NCBI RefSeq assembly: GCF_000255135.1 | Contig: NC_016751.1 | Span: forward strand, 1,116,001-1,180,000 | Direction: 5' to 3' | Origin: Marinitoga piezophila KA3 | Lineage (GTDB): Bacteria; Thermotogota; Thermotogae; Petrotogales; Petrotogaceae | DNA length: 64,000 nucleotides | Shown here: in pieces, positions 9,349 to 18,575 of the stretch | Numbering within the stretch: the first letter of the stretch is position 1 | Layout of the letters: every line of letters begins with the position of its first letter | Made by a program: the position numbers and the translations under genes | The notes under the pieces: model-generated | Told to the model about the DNA's origin: nothing | What the model saw: the letters and a program-made list of their open reading frames with translations, nothing else | Database searches by the model: none

Positions 9349-10644
9349 TTATTCTTCCCAATATTTTTTTGAAACCACTGATAATCTTGATAAATCTCCT
9401 TTTTTTCTTCCCACCTTGGCACAATGTTTTCCATTTACTTCAACAATATCTGCAGTAAAATCTATCTTTTCTTTTAACAATTTTGAACCCACACCATAGC
9501 TATCAACGGGTACATCTAAAGTTTCAAATAATTTTATTTTCTCAGCATCAAAACCGCCTGAAACTAAAATCTTTAAATCCTTTAAACCATTTTCATCAAA
9601 AACCTGTCTTGCACGCCATACGAGCTCAGGATTAACCCCAAGAGAAGATTTGTCCTTTGGAATAACGCTCTTATCCCTTAAACTTCCAGATGTATCAAAA
9701 CGCACACCCCATATTTTGTTTTTTCCCGGTCCTATTATAACAGAAGGATCTGTTTTACCTAGAATAAATTTTTCACCTGTTACATATTCATAAAACCTTG
9801 ATACAAGCTTCATCGTCGTTCCAATTACATCATTATCCCAATCTACAAGAACTATTCTATTTACATTTCCTTCAATATGTTTATCAAAGGCTATTGCAGC
9901 TGCTGTTGTATCACCATCATATGAAGCAATTAATGCGTGCGGAATTGTACCCAATGATTCTATTCCCCAATAATCTGCATTAGCGTCTGTTGATACACCA
10001 AAAGCACCTGCTTTTAACGCCGCATAACCATCGGTTGCCTGTACCCAGAAATGGTCAAATCTTGCACTAAAAAATAATATAGGCTTTCCATTGGCAACAT
10101 CTACAACCTTTTTAACAGCAGTGGCAGTTGAGGTAGCCCTTGCCAATACTCCCAATAAAATTGTTTCAAGATATCCAAAATATGACGGATCTCCTTCAAT
10201 AGTCAAAACCGGTTCCATATCCTTTGCTTCGTCACCATCAAATAGTGCTTTAACTTCTATTTCATTCCATTTATCAACCCATAAATCATTTAACATCATC
10301 CTTAAATCCCATTTTTTTGACGTTATTTCAAGCAATTCCTCTTTATCCATCTTATGAGCTGCATTTTGTAAAGCTTTCTCCAATTCTAAAATACTGTTAA
10401 ACAATTCATTAGCTTTTTCTTCATCCCTATAATAACCAGTTCCAAATCTTAAAATAGCAAGTGCTTCATCAATTCCTACAACAACACAATCCTTTCTGGG
10501 AAAATACTGATAAAGCACGTTAACATGCTTATTGTCTTTTTTTAACACCTCAACATATCTTGTAAAATACTTATCCGAATAATAACCCATTCTAATCCTG
10601 TCAATAGGGACTTTAAAAACTTTTGGATGTAAGCGTTTTGACAT
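9349..10644 (-). CDS. pncB: nicotinate phosphoribosyltransferase
   Basis: Makes nicotinate mononucleotide from nicotinate and PRPP in NAD salvage. The 431-residue protein has the family barrel with the [27 protein letters not shown] and [10 protein letters not shown] segments; the GTIPHA loop and late SGGFD phosphate-binding loop are typical. The ATG at 10644 lies 6 nt after GAGGTG, while a GTG three codons upstream overlaps that site. It lies 40 nt ahead of pdxS, so NAD and PLP supply genes are grouped. Confidence 0.9.
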   Translation of the reverse strand: MSKRLHPKVFKVPIDRIRMGYYSDKYFTRYVEVLKKDNKHVNVLYQYFPRKDCVVVGIDEALAILRFGTGYYRDEEKANELFNSILELEKALQNAAHKMDKEELLEITSKKWDLRMMLNDLWVDKWNEIEVKALFDGDEAKDMEPVLTIEGDPSYFGYLETILLGVLARATSTATAVKKVVDVANGKPILFFSARFDHFWVQATDGYAALKAGAFGVSTDANADYWGIESLGTIPHALIASYDGDTTAAAIAFDKHIEGNVNRIVLVDWDNDVIGTTMKLVSRFYEYVTGEKFILGKTDPSVIIGPGKNKIWGVRFDTSGSLRDKSVIPKDKSSLGVNPELVWRARQVFDENGLKDLKILVSGGFDAEKIKLFETLDVPVDSYGVGSKLLKEKIDFTADIVEVNGKHCAKVGRKKGDLSRLSVVSKKYWEE

Positions 10645-10711
10645 TATTATCACCTCAAAGATATTATATATTCCAATTTATTCTTGAATGTTTTATAAAG
10701 GTTAAAGTTTG

Positions 10712-11170
10712 TTACACAATATATTTTTCAATTTTTAACAAAAACTCTTTCCAGTGTTGCCCGGGTCCAAAATTTCCAATCCTTCCATCGCTTTTAATAA
10801 CCCTATGACACGGAAATATCAATGGAAGATTATTATGTGCCATAACAGTTCCAACAGCTCTTGCTGCGCGCGGATACCCTGCCATAACTGCTAGCTCTCC
10901 ATAAGATACAACATGTCCAAATAATACTTTATTTTTTAAAGTCTTCATTACTCTTTCCTCAAAAACAGTTTTAAAATACTTTTCATAAGGCAATTCATCA
11001 AGAACATCGTATCCTTTAAAATACTTTTTTATAGTTTTATAAAACAAAGCCGTATGATTATCATAATATTCTTCAAGATAATCATTATAAAATTTTATTT
11101 CTATAATCTTATTATTTTTCACAAATCCTTTAATACTTCCAGCTTCGGTTGTAATTACAAAAATCTCCAT
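10712..11170 (-). CDS. ogt: methylated-DNA--protein-cysteine methyltransferase
   Basis: Suicide DNA-repair protein that removes the methyl group from O6-methylguanine. The 152-residue protein has the active-site PCHRV with C121, the preceding AARAVGTVMAHN helix-turn-helix/Arg-finger region and the GNFGPG segment after the site. It is the Ogt/MGMT core without an Ada regulatory domain. Confidence 0.93.
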   Translation of the reverse strand: MEIFVITTEAGSIKGFVKNNKIIEIKFYNDYLEEYYDNHTALFYKTIKKYFKGYDVLDELPYEKYFKTVFEERVMKTLKNKVLFGHVVSYGELAVMAGYPRAARAVGTVMAHNNLPLIFPCHRVIKSDGRIGNFGPGQHWKEFLLKIEKYIV

Positions 11171-11262
11171 AATAATAACCCCGTAAATAATATTTCACAA
11201 ATGTAGTATACCAGAAAAAATGAAATATTCATATACTTAAATTAATTAAATATACCTGATTA

Positions 11263-11271
11263 TGGTATAAT
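11263..11271 (+). promoter_or_regulatory. extended -10 promoter
   Basis: TGG-TATAAT (TATAAT 11266-11271), 69 nt upstream of the protease gene. It faces away from ogt. No clear -35. Confidence 0.6.
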
Positions 11272-11340
11272 AGATTTAAAAAAGATTAAAAAACATTATT
11301 ATTAATAACAATGAAAAATTTTTCATAGGAGGTGGTATAA

Positions 11341-12162
11341 GTGACAACAGGTTTAGGTTCTTTATTGTGGCTCATATTTATGTTCTATATTTTACTCGGG
11401 CCACAGTTTAAATTTGCACAGTTAATTGCTTCAAGGAAAGGTCTTTTGTCCTCGTTATCTAAAAAGAGGAATTCAACAGTTATTACTCTTATACACAGAC
11501 AGGAAAGTATGGGATTTTTAGGAATGCCATTCTATAAATTCATTAATATAGAAGATAGCGAAGAAATATTAAGAGCTATAAGAAAAGCACCTAAAGATAA
11601 GCCTATAGATTTAATTATACACACACCAGGAGGCCTTGTATTAGCTGCTACACAAATTGCCAAGGCTTTACACGATCATCCAGCAGAAACACGGGTAATT
11701 GTTCCTCATTATGCAATGAGCGGCGGAACATTAATCTCATTATCAGCAGACAAAATAATAATGGATCCCCATGCCGTTTTAGGTCCTGTTGATCCACAAT
11801 TAGGCCAAAATCCCGCTCCAAGTATCGTTAGAGCAGTTGAACAAAAAGGTGTGGATAAAGTCGATGATCAAACATTAATACTTGCAGACGTTGCAAAAAA
11901 ATCCATTCATCAGGTTCAGAAATTTATATATGAATTATTAAAGGACAGATTCGGAGAAGAAAAAGCTAAAAAATTATCAGAAACCTTAACAGAAGGAAGA
12001 TGGACTCATGATTACCCAATAACAGTTGAAGAAGCAAAAGAATTGGGATTAAATGTAGAAACAGATGTTCCAGATGAAGTTTATATGTTAATGGATTTAT
12101 ATACACAACCTGTAAGACAAAGAGGAACTGTTGAATTCGTGTCATTTACCGACAAAAAATAA
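11341..12162 (+). CDS. SDH-type Clp-fold serine protease, membrane-anchored
   Basis: The 273-residue protein starts with one membrane segment (residues about 5-20). A Clp/crotonase-like serine protease domain follows, as in the DUF114/SppA-related SDH family. The oxyanion motif HTPGG is at 94-98 and the nucleophile S127 is in YAMSGGT. The MDPHAVLGPVDPQLG block holds candidate Asp/His partners. The start is GTG at 11341, after GGAGGTGG. Archaeal and thermophilic relatives are thought to act in membrane protein quality control; the substrate here is unknown. Single-gene unit with its own promoter and terminator. Confidence 0.8.
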   Translation: MTTGLGSLLWLIFMFYILLGPQFKFAQLIASRKGLLSSLSKKRNSTVITLIHRQESMGFLGMPFYKFINIEDSEEILRAIRKAPKDKPIDLIIHTPGGLVLAATQIAKALHDHPAETRVIVPHYAMSGGTLISLSADKIIMDPHAVLGPVDPQLGQNPAPSIVRAVEQKGVDKVDDQTLILADVAKKSIHQVQKFIYELLKDRFGEEKAKKLSETLTEGRWTHDYPITVEEAKELGLNVETDVPDEVYMLMDLYTQPVRQRGTVEFVSFTDKK

Positions 12163-12172
12163 ATAAAATAAT

Positions 12173-12207
12173 AAAAACCGGGACTTTTTAAAGACCCGGT
12201 TTTTTTA
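12173..12207. terminator. bidirectional terminator
   Basis: AAAAACCGGG and CCCGGTTTTTTT arms around an AT-rich loop lie between two convergent genes (the SDH protease and ugpE). The A run and T run allow termination from both sides. Confidence 0.85.
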
Positions 12208-13050
12208 TCCTTTAAGCCCTGAACTAACAAGACTCTTAACAAATAGGTTCTGGATGGCAAAGAATATAATCAATGTTGGAACAAGCGCTATCATTGTACC
12301 AGCCATTATTATTCCCCAATTATTAGCAGCATCAGAACTAATTAACATCTTTATACCAATTTGAACAGTTTTCATTTTATCGTCCATTGTTACTATCAAT
12401 GGCCATAAATAGAGATTCCATGCATAAACAAAGTTGATTAACGCTGCACCACCAAGCATTGATTTGGATAATGGCAATAAAATCTTCCAGAAATATTGCA
12501 TTGACGTTGCGCCATCTATCTTAGCAGCATCGCTTAATTCTTTTGGTATTGTCATAAAATGCTGTCTCATTAAAAATGCATTTGTGGCACTTGCAGTAAA
12601 AGGTATAATAAGCGCATAATATGTATTGATCCAGCCAAATTGCTTCATTATAAGGAATAATGGCAAAATCATAACTGTTTCTGCCGGCAAAAATAAGGTT
12701 ATAAATAATAACATAAATGACAAATTCTTTCCTCTAAATTGAAAGTTTGCAAAGGCATAACCTGCAAGCGTTCCTGTAATCAACTTACCAAATGTAATAA
12801 AAAATGCTATAATTGACGAATTAATAAGCATTCTTCCTAAATCAACTAATTTTAAAGCCTCTGCATAATTCTGCCAGTGAAATGTACTTGGAAATAATTT
12901 AGGTGGAAATGTATAAACCTCTGTATAAGTCATAAAACTCATACTAAACGCCAATAATATTGGAGCCATAACTATTAATGAAATAAGTATTAATATTATT
13001 TCAGATAAAATTAAATTAACTTTTTTTCTCCTTGAAATACTTGAAGCCAT
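12205..13050 (-). CDS. ugpE: sugar/glycerol-3-phosphate ABC transporter permease (UgpE/MalG type)
   Basis: Inner-membrane permease of a CUT1 ABC importer with six hydrophobic segments. The 281-residue protein carries the permease EAA loop (ELSDAAKIDGATSMQYFWKI) that contacts the ATPase. The ATG at 13050 is 6 nt after GAGGTG. The gene follows ugpA after a 10-nt gap. No ATPase gene lies nearby, so the importer probably uses an ATPase shared with other sugar systems. Confidence 0.88.
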   Translation of the reverse strand: MASSISRRKKVNLILSEIILILISLIVMAPILLAFSMSFMTYTEVYTFPPKLFPSTFHWQNYAEALKLVDLGRMLINSSIIAFFITFGKLITGTLAGYAFANFQFRGKNLSFMLLFITLFLPAETVMILPLFLIMKQFGWINTYYALIIPFTASATNAFLMRQHFMTIPKELSDAAKIDGATSMQYFWKILLPLSKSMLGGAALINFVYAWNLYLWPLIVTMDDKMKTVQIGIKMLISSDAANNWGIIMAGTMIALVPTLIIFFAIQNLFVKSLVSSGLKG

Positions 13051-13060
13051 TAAGATCACC

Positions 13061-13936
13061 TCACTGATAGTGGACGGATTTTTCGACGCCTTTGAAATAG
13101 ATTACTGTGATAACTCCCATAATGGCAAACATTATAACAGATTGAGCTGCGGCAGAACCATTATTTGTATAGGTAAATGCATCTAAGTATAATTTATATA
13201 TCAAAGTTGTTGTAGTTCCTGAAGGTCCACCCTTTGTCATAATATCAATAATACCAAATGAAGTAAACATAGTTGTTGTAAAATTCATTATAAACAAATA
13301 AAAACTTATAGGTGATAACAATGGAAATTTAATTTTCCACATACGTTGCCAGAGATTTGCACCATCTATCATAGAAGATTCCAACAAAGAATCAGGAATC
13401 GATTGTAGTCCAGCTATATAAAAAATCAAATCAAAAGGTAACATCTTCCATATTGTTGCAAGCATTACAGCAATAAATGCATACGGCGTAGTTGTAAGCC
13501 AATCTGTATCTATACCAAAAAACTTCATAAATATATAGTTTAAATATCCAACAGTTGGAGTTAATAAAAATGACCATAATATACCAGCAATTGCTGGAGA
13601 GATTGCATACGGGGCAAAGATAAATAACCTAAAAAATCGTGTTCCAGGAATATTTTGAACTAATAATTGTGAAATTAAAAATGCTAAAAACATCGTTAAA
13701 AAAACAGTGGAAAACGAATAAATCGCAGAAGTCAACAGAGCCTTATAATACGCAGGATCTGTAAATAACTCTGTATAATTTTCCAGACCAACAAAAATAC
13801 TTCGATTTCCAAAAAAAGATTCCTGATAAAAACTTAATTTAAAAGAATATGTTGCTGGCCAATAAATAAATAAAATAATTATAACAAAGGTTGGTACAAG
13901 TAATAAATATGGAGTTAATTTACTTTTCCACGACAT
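13061..13936 (-). CDS. ugpA: sugar/glycerol-3-phosphate ABC transporter permease (UgpA/MalF type)
   Basis: The partner permease, 291 residues with six membrane segments and an EAA loop near residue 200 (LLESSMIDGANLWQRMWKI). AAGGAGGA lies 8 nt before the ATG. A hairpin with a T run separates it from the upstream binding-protein gene, so permease expression should be lower than that of the binding protein. Confidence 0.88.
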   Translation of the reverse strand: MSWKSKLTPYLLLVPTFVIIILFIYWPATYSFKLSFYQESFFGNRSIFVGLENYTELFTDPAYYKALLTSAIYSFSTVFLTMFLAFLISQLLVQNIPGTRFFRLFIFAPYAISPAIAGILWSFLLTPTVGYLNYIFMKFFGIDTDWLTTTPYAFIAVMLATIWKMLPFDLIFYIAGLQSIPDSLLESSMIDGANLWQRMWKIKFPLLSPISFYLFIMNFTTTMFTSFGIIDIMTKGGPSGTTTTLIYKLYLDAFTYTNNGSAAAQSVIMFAIMGVITVIYFKGVEKSVHYQ

Positions 13937-13956
13937 ATGAAGATTCCTCCTTCTTT

Positions 13957-13980
13957 AAAAAAAGGGCGGAAAACCGCCCT
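13957..13980 (-). terminator. attenuating terminator between ugpB and ugpA
   Basis: On the - strand, AGGGCGG-TTTT-CCGCCCT is followed by seven T. It lies in the 65-nt gap after ugpB. Such partial terminators often set a high ratio of binding protein to permease in ABC operons. Confidence 0.8.
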
Positions 13981-14001
13981 GGTATAATTATAACTTAAAA
14001 A

Positions 14002-15315
14002 TTATTTATAAAGTCTGTTGTATCTCTTCAATTCTAATGTAACCTGTCTTGCGGCATCATTAAGAGCTTGTTCTACAGATTTCTTTCCATTAATTACATT
14101 TTCATATTCTGTTTCGATAACTTCTCTTGTTTTTGGGAATACACCCATAACTGCTCCATTTGTATTAACTGTCTGTTTTGATAAGAGTAATTCCATTATA
14201 GCTGTTAAGTAATTTGGATGTTCTGAATAGAATCCGCTGAACAATAATTGTTCTATAGCATCTTTTCTAACTGGGAAGTATCCTGTTTCAAGGTGCCATC
14301 TAATCTGCTGTGCTGGTTCTGTCATCCATTTTACAAATTCCCAAGCTGCATCAATTTCTTCTTTTGGATGATTCTTAAGAATCCATAATGATCCTCCACC
14401 TATAACTGATCCACCCTGTACTGATTCATCTGGTTTTGGTAAGAATGCAGTTCCAACTTCAAAACCATTTTCTTTTGCTGATTCATCAAAGAATTTAACA
14501 TCTGATGTTGAGTATAATAACATACCAGCTTTTTTAGCTAAGAAAATCTGACTTGCACCATTCCAGTCTTCTCTCTTTGTATTTAATAACAAACCTTCGT
14601 CTGTCATCTTTTTGAATAAATTGAATATGTTTTTACCAGCTTGACTATTGAAAACTGCTTGTGTAGGTCTTACTCCTGCTCTACCATTTCCATTATTTAC
14701 TAATGGAGCATTCTGTACAGCCATTAATTGTTCAAAGAACCATGAATGTGTTGGCCATGTTAAACCGTATCTAATAACCTTACCATTTGCATCTTTCTTC
14801 TGTAATTTTCTTGCATATTCTATTAATTCATCATATGTTCTTGGTGGTTTATCAGGATCTAATCCAACTTCCTTGAACATTGTTTTATTATAGAATAAAA
14901 TAGCTGTTGATGAGTTAAATGGCATTGAATATAATTTTCCATTAACTGTATAGTAATTAGCTACCTGTTCTAAAAATGCTCCTTTATCTATAGTTGGATC
15001 TTGTTCTATTAAATCACCAATTGGAATAGCGATTCCACCATCAATCATTGCCTGTGTTCCAATATCGTATATTTGTACAATATGTGGAGCTTTTCCTGCT
15101 TTTACAGCTGCAATTGTTTTGTTGAAAGTATCAAGATATGAACCTGTGTATTGTACATTAACCTTGATATCTGGATGAGTTTTCATGAAATCGTTTGCCA
15201 TGTCCTGTAATAATTCAATTCTCCACCCACTCATAGCATGCCAGAATTCGATAGTAACCTGTGCAAACATAGAAACACTTAAAATAACAACCAATAATAC
15301 TGCCAGTTTTTTCAT
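14002..15315 (-). CDS. ugpB: extracellular solute-binding protein, UgpB family (sn-glycerol-3-phosphate type)
   Basis: Periplasmic binding protein of a CUT1 importer, 437 residues, with a signal peptide at 1-19 (MKKLAVLLVVILSVSMFAQ). It follows UgpB of E. coli in order: IEFWHAMSG, IVQIYDIGTQAM, PFNSSTAILFYNK, GGGSLWILK, WHLETGYFPV. The close match in the ligand-contact segments supports glycerol-3-phosphate or a glycerophosphodiester as ligand; other phosphorylated or plain sugars remain possible. It is the first gene of ugpB-A-E. Confidence 0.88.
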   Translation of the reverse strand: MKKLAVLLVVILSVSMFAQVTIEFWHAMSGWRIELLQDMANDFMKTHPDIKVNVQYTGSYLDTFNKTIAAVKAGKAPHIVQIYDIGTQAMIDGGIAIPIGDLIEQDPTIDKGAFLEQVANYYTVNGKLYSMPFNSSTAILFYNKTMFKEVGLDPDKPPRTYDELIEYARKLQKKDANGKVIRYGLTWPTHSWFFEQLMAVQNAPLVNNGNGRAGVRPTQAVFNSQAGKNIFNLFKKMTDEGLLLNTKREDWNGASQIFLAKKAGMLLYSTSDVKFFDESAKENGFEVGTAFLPKPDESVQGGSVIGGGSLWILKNHPKEEIDAAWEFVKWMTEPAQQIRWHLETGYFPVRKDAIEQLLFSGFYSEHPNYLTAIMELLLSKQTVNTNGAVMGVFPKTREVIETEYENVINGKKSVEQALNDAARQVTLELKRYNRLYK

Positions 15316-15433
15316 ATACTTTCCCCCCTTGATAAGATGATTTCTTAATAGAAAATATCATATATACAATAAACGAATAAAAAGAAATATTAAGAAATAT
15401 TAATTTGTGTTAAAGTTTTTTTACCGTATCTTT

Positions 15434-15462
15434 ATTATACTACTTTTTTTTAAAAGAATCAA
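15434..15462 (-). promoter_or_regulatory. promoter of the ugpBAE operon
   Basis: On the - strand, TTGATT (15457-15462), a 17-nt spacer and TATAAT (15434-15439). It lies about 120 nt before ugpB. The remaining gap up to 15558 shows only AT-rich sequence. Confidence 0.75.
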
Positions 15463-15558
15463 ATGTTATGTGAAAAAGAAAAAATGAAAATTAATACTGT
15501 TTTTCGCACTCTTTGCGTTTTAATGTCTTTTATTATAAATTGAGAAAATACATCGGTA

Positions 15559-16902
15559 TTATTTATTTAAATTTTTATAATACTTATAATATGGTTTTAT
15601 ATAAAATACCTCCTGCAAATCCATTAGATGTTCTATTATCTCATTTAATCTTTTGGTATTTTCTGTATTGTATATGTACTTTGAAGCTATTGGAAGATTT
15701 TTTTCATGAATATCTTCCTCTTTTAATATGCTTTTTAAATAGAAAGCTTCAACAGCTGTTTTAAAATCTTCATAATCAGCATTTAGATACACAGGTGTTT
15801 TCATACTTACATAGTCACTTCCATCTTTACCAAGAAATTTACCGGAAAACTTTAATGCTATACCAAATGAACCAACTACTTTATTGGTAAGATTTAATTC
15901 CTTTTTTGCAGTATGTATAGCTTCAATTATAGAATTTGCTTTTCCAGCTTTAAACAAGTTATACACAAATTCAACAAACTTATCCCTGTGCTCAGGATAA
16001 GGAAGTATCTTTTCATGTTTTATTTCCCATCTTCTTGGAATAGGAACTATTATATATCCACGAGAATTCTTCCATAATCTCTTTTCCTCTATCATTTTTT
16101 GAATTAATTCCTTTAATGAATATTTTGAATTTTTGGTAATCCACGGATTCTTTTCCTGTGCTTTTTTTACAAGATCATCCAATCTCAATGGCATAACACT
16201 GGTAGCAAGAAACCGTTCTATATATCGCATATAATTTTCTTCATATTCGCTATATTCACCATTATTAGAATAAAATTCATCACGAACCTTTTTTATTAAA
16301 TTATCAACAAAATCGCTAAAAGATAAAAACCCAAAATCCCTATAATCGATCTTCATACCGGTTACTATTCTTTTTATAATATGCTCATTTACATCTTCAT
16401 AATTATGTTCTTCAATAATCCTTATAACCTCTTCAACAATATCTTCAATAGAATCCTTATCCTCAATCTTTTCAGATTTTACTATATCCTCATAAGGAAT
16501 AAACATATCTGCAGATAATTCCATTTCTTTTGAAGTATTTTTACTTCTACTTACAACAATAACCTCTTTTCCATATATTCGAAGTTTTTTTACAAGTGGA
16601 ACAAAATCAGCATCTCCCGTTACCAGAACAAACATATCAATATGAGGCAAAGAAAACATTGTTTCAATTGCATCTATTGCAAGTTTTATATCATTGCCTT
16701 TTTTATTTTCAAAACCGTCTTCTGGCATTTCTATTAATTCAATACCATGTCTTGAAAATGAAAACATTGTTGCGGGATATTTTGACCAATGTGCATAAGC
16801 CTTTCCCCCAACAATTTTCCCCAATTCCTTTATTTTTTCAATAATCAACTCCGGATCAACCGGTTGATTTTGATAGTCCATAAAAATAAATATGCTTTTG
16901 AT
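15559..16902 (-). CDS. NYN/LabA-type (PIN-like) nuclease-domain protein with C-terminal winged-helix regions
   Basis: The N-terminal ~135 residues are a NYN domain: DYQN near the start, KGNDIKLAIDA in the middle and VLVTGDADFVPLV give the acidic metal site (Asp, Asp, Asp). Such proteins are predicted RNases. The rest is helical with repeated basic winged-helix-like stretches (SLKELIQKMIEEKRLW; ELNLTNKVVGSFG), resembling LOTUS/HTH units of LabA-like proteins. The first ATG (16881) has no ribosome site and cuts into the first beta strand. The frame continues upstream as IKSIFIFMDYQN, with ATC at 16902 just after GGTGAT. The start is therefore probably non-standard. It follows the COG2509 gene closely. 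Confidence 0.7.
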   Translation of the reverse strand: MKSIFIFMDYQNQPVDPELIIEKIKELGKIVGGKAYAHWSKYPATMFSFSRHGIELIEMPEDGFENKKGNDIKLAIDAIETMFSLPHIDMFVLVTGDADFVPLVKKLRIYGKEVIVVSRSKNTSKEMELSADMFIPYEDIVKSEKIEDKDSIEDIVEEVIRIIEEHNYEDVNEHIIKRIVTGMKIDYRDFGFLSFSDFVDNLIKKVRDEFYSNNGEYSEYEENYMRYIERFLATSVMPLRLDDLVKKAQEKNPWITKNSKYSLKELIQKMIEEKRLWKNSRGYIIVPIPRRWEIKHEKILPYPEHRDKFVEFVYNLFKAGKANSIIEAIHTAKKELNLTNKVVGSFGIALKFSGKFLGKDGSDYVSMKTPVYLNADYEDFKTAVEAFYLKSILKEEDIHEKNLPIASKYIYNTENTKRLNEIIEHLMDLQEVFYIKPYYKYYKNLNK

Positions 16903-16906
16903 ATTA

Positions 16907-18502
16907 TCACCATCCCTTTTTATATCTTTTTATAATACTTTCTGCAACTCGAATGCCATCTACTGCAGAAGATGTAATTCCTCCTGCATATCCGGCACCT
17001 TCTCCTATAGGATATAACCCTTCAGTTGAAATACTTTCATAATTTTCATTTCTTTCAATTCTTACAGGAGATGAACTTCTTGTTTCAACACCTGTCAACA
17101 ATGAATCATATGAAGAAAACCCTCTTAGTTTTTTTCCCATTGCTAAAATACCTTCTTTTAAAGCGTCGGTAATATATTCTGGATATATATTATTAATATC
17201 ATAAAATATCGTTCCCGGCTTATATGAAGGCTTAACTGCTTTAAATTTTACAGATTTTTTGTTTCTTAAAAAATCACCAAATAATTGAACAGGTGCATAA
17301 TAAGAATTAGAAATGGCATATGCTTTTTTTTCAAAATTCCTTTGAAATTCAACACCTGCTAATGGATGATTTGAAGGATAATCTGAAGGTTCGACACTTA
17401 CTAATATAGCACTGTTAGAATTGACATTATCTCTTGCAAATTCACTCATTCCATTTGTAACAACCATATTCTCTTCTGAAGCCGATGCAACAACATATCC
17501 CCCCGGACACATACAAAAAGTATAGACAGCTCTTCCATTTTTCGCCCTATGAGAAAGCTTATAATCTGCAGCCTTTAATCTCGGATGATTATAAAATTTA
17601 CCATACTGACTTTTATCAATTAATTCCTTTAAATGTTCAATCCTTACACCAATAGAAAATGGTTTTTGTTTGATTGTTATTCCTTTGTTGAATAACAATT
17701 CAAAAGTATCTCTTGCACTGTGACCAATAGCTAAAATTATTACATCAGAATATATTTTTTCATTACCGTTTACAACAACACCTTTTACCTTTCCATTTTT
17801 GATAATAATATCGGTAACCTTGCTTTCAAATAAAACACTCCCACCAAGAGAAATTATTTTTTTTCTTATATTCTTCACAGCTATTTCCAGTTTATCAGTA
17901 CCAATATGCGGTTTGTTGACATATAGTATCTCTTCTGGAGCACCGGCCTTTACAAATTCTTCAAGCATCTTCCTAATTCTATTATTCTTATCCTTTATAA
18001 GCGTATTTAACTTGCCATCAGAAAATGTTCCAGCTCCACCTTCACCAAATTGAACATTACTTTCTATATTTAAAACACCCTTTTTCCAGAAAAGATTTAC
18101 GTCTTTTTTTCTTTCTTCAACCGCCTTTCCTCTTTCCAATATTATAGGCTCAAACCCTGCTTCGGCAAGTATTAATCCAGCAAATAACCCGGAAGGTCCG
18201 GAGCCTATTATTATCGGTCTCGTAGTCAAAAGTTCCTCTCCCTGAGCTGGTAATATATACTCTTTCTCTGGAGATATCATAACAAGGGAATTATTTTTTA
18301 ATTTATCTTCATCTTCCACTTTAAAATCCACATTATACACAAAATAAATCATATCATTCTTTTTACGCGCATCAATAGAGCGTTTTATAATTCTAACTTC
18401 TTGAATTTCTTTTGATGAAATATTCAACTTTTTTGCAATTTCTTTTTTTATATCTTCATCTTGATGATCAATAGGTAATTTTATATTATTTATTCTCAAC
18501 AT
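16907..18502 (-). CDS. uncharacterised FAD-dependent dehydrogenase (COG2509 type)
   Basis: The 531-residue protein has an N-terminal ~90-residue alpha/beta domain, then a Rossmann FAD motif GSGPSGLFAGLILAEAG near residues 97-113. QFGEGGAGTFSDGKL and a C-terminal GEGAGYAGGITSSAVDG complete the FAD site. This is the COG2509 family of unknown substrate. AGGAG lies upstream of the ATG at a long spacing (12 nt). An extended -10 (TGATATAAT, - strand, 18537-18545) drives it. Confidence 0.85.
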   Translation of the reverse strand: MLRINNIKLPIDHQDEDIKKEIAKKLNISSKEIQEVRIIKRSIDARKKNDMIYFVYNVDFKVEDEDKLKNNSLVMISPEKEYILPAQGEELLTTRPIIIGSGPSGLFAGLILAEAGFEPIILERGKAVEERKKDVNLFWKKGVLNIESNVQFGEGGAGTFSDGKLNTLIKDKNNRIRKMLEEFVKAGAPEEILYVNKPHIGTDKLEIAVKNIRKKIISLGGSVLFESKVTDIIIKNGKVKGVVVNGNEKIYSDVIILAIGHSARDTFELLFNKGITIKQKPFSIGVRIEHLKELIDKSQYGKFYNHPRLKAADYKLSHRAKNGRAVYTFCMCPGGYVVASASEENMVVTNGMSEFARDNVNSNSAILVSVEPSDYPSNHPLAGVEFQRNFEKKAYAISNSYYAPVQLFGDFLRNKKSVKFKAVKPSYKPGTIFYDINNIYPEYITDALKEGILAMGKKLRGFSSYDSLLTGVETRSSSPVRIERNENYESISTEGLYPIGEGAGYAGGITSSAVDGIRVAESIIKRYKKGW

Positions 18503-18536
18503 AATTTTTTAATCTCCTTCTATAATCTTCAAATGT

Positions 18537-18545
18537 ATTATATCA
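18537..18545 (-). promoter_or_regulatory. extended -10 promoter for the COG2509 gene
   Basis: TGA-TATAAT on the - strand, 35 nt before the gene start. Confidence 0.6.
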
Positions 18546-18546
18546 T

Positions 18547-18572
18547 AAAATAAAACGACCTTTGCAGGCCGC
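18547..18572 (-). terminator. terminator after the cysteine-synthase-like gene
   Basis: On the - strand, CGGCCT-GCAA-AGGTCG (one G-U pair) is followed by TTTTATTTT, just after the gene that ends at 18576. Confidence 0.7.
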
Positions 18573-18575
18573 TTA

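Noticed and set aside
15513-15764. 83-residue + strand frame downstream of the NYN gene
   Set aside because: It mostly overlaps the NYN gene antisense, has no ribosome site and is compositionally a shadow of AT-rich sequence.
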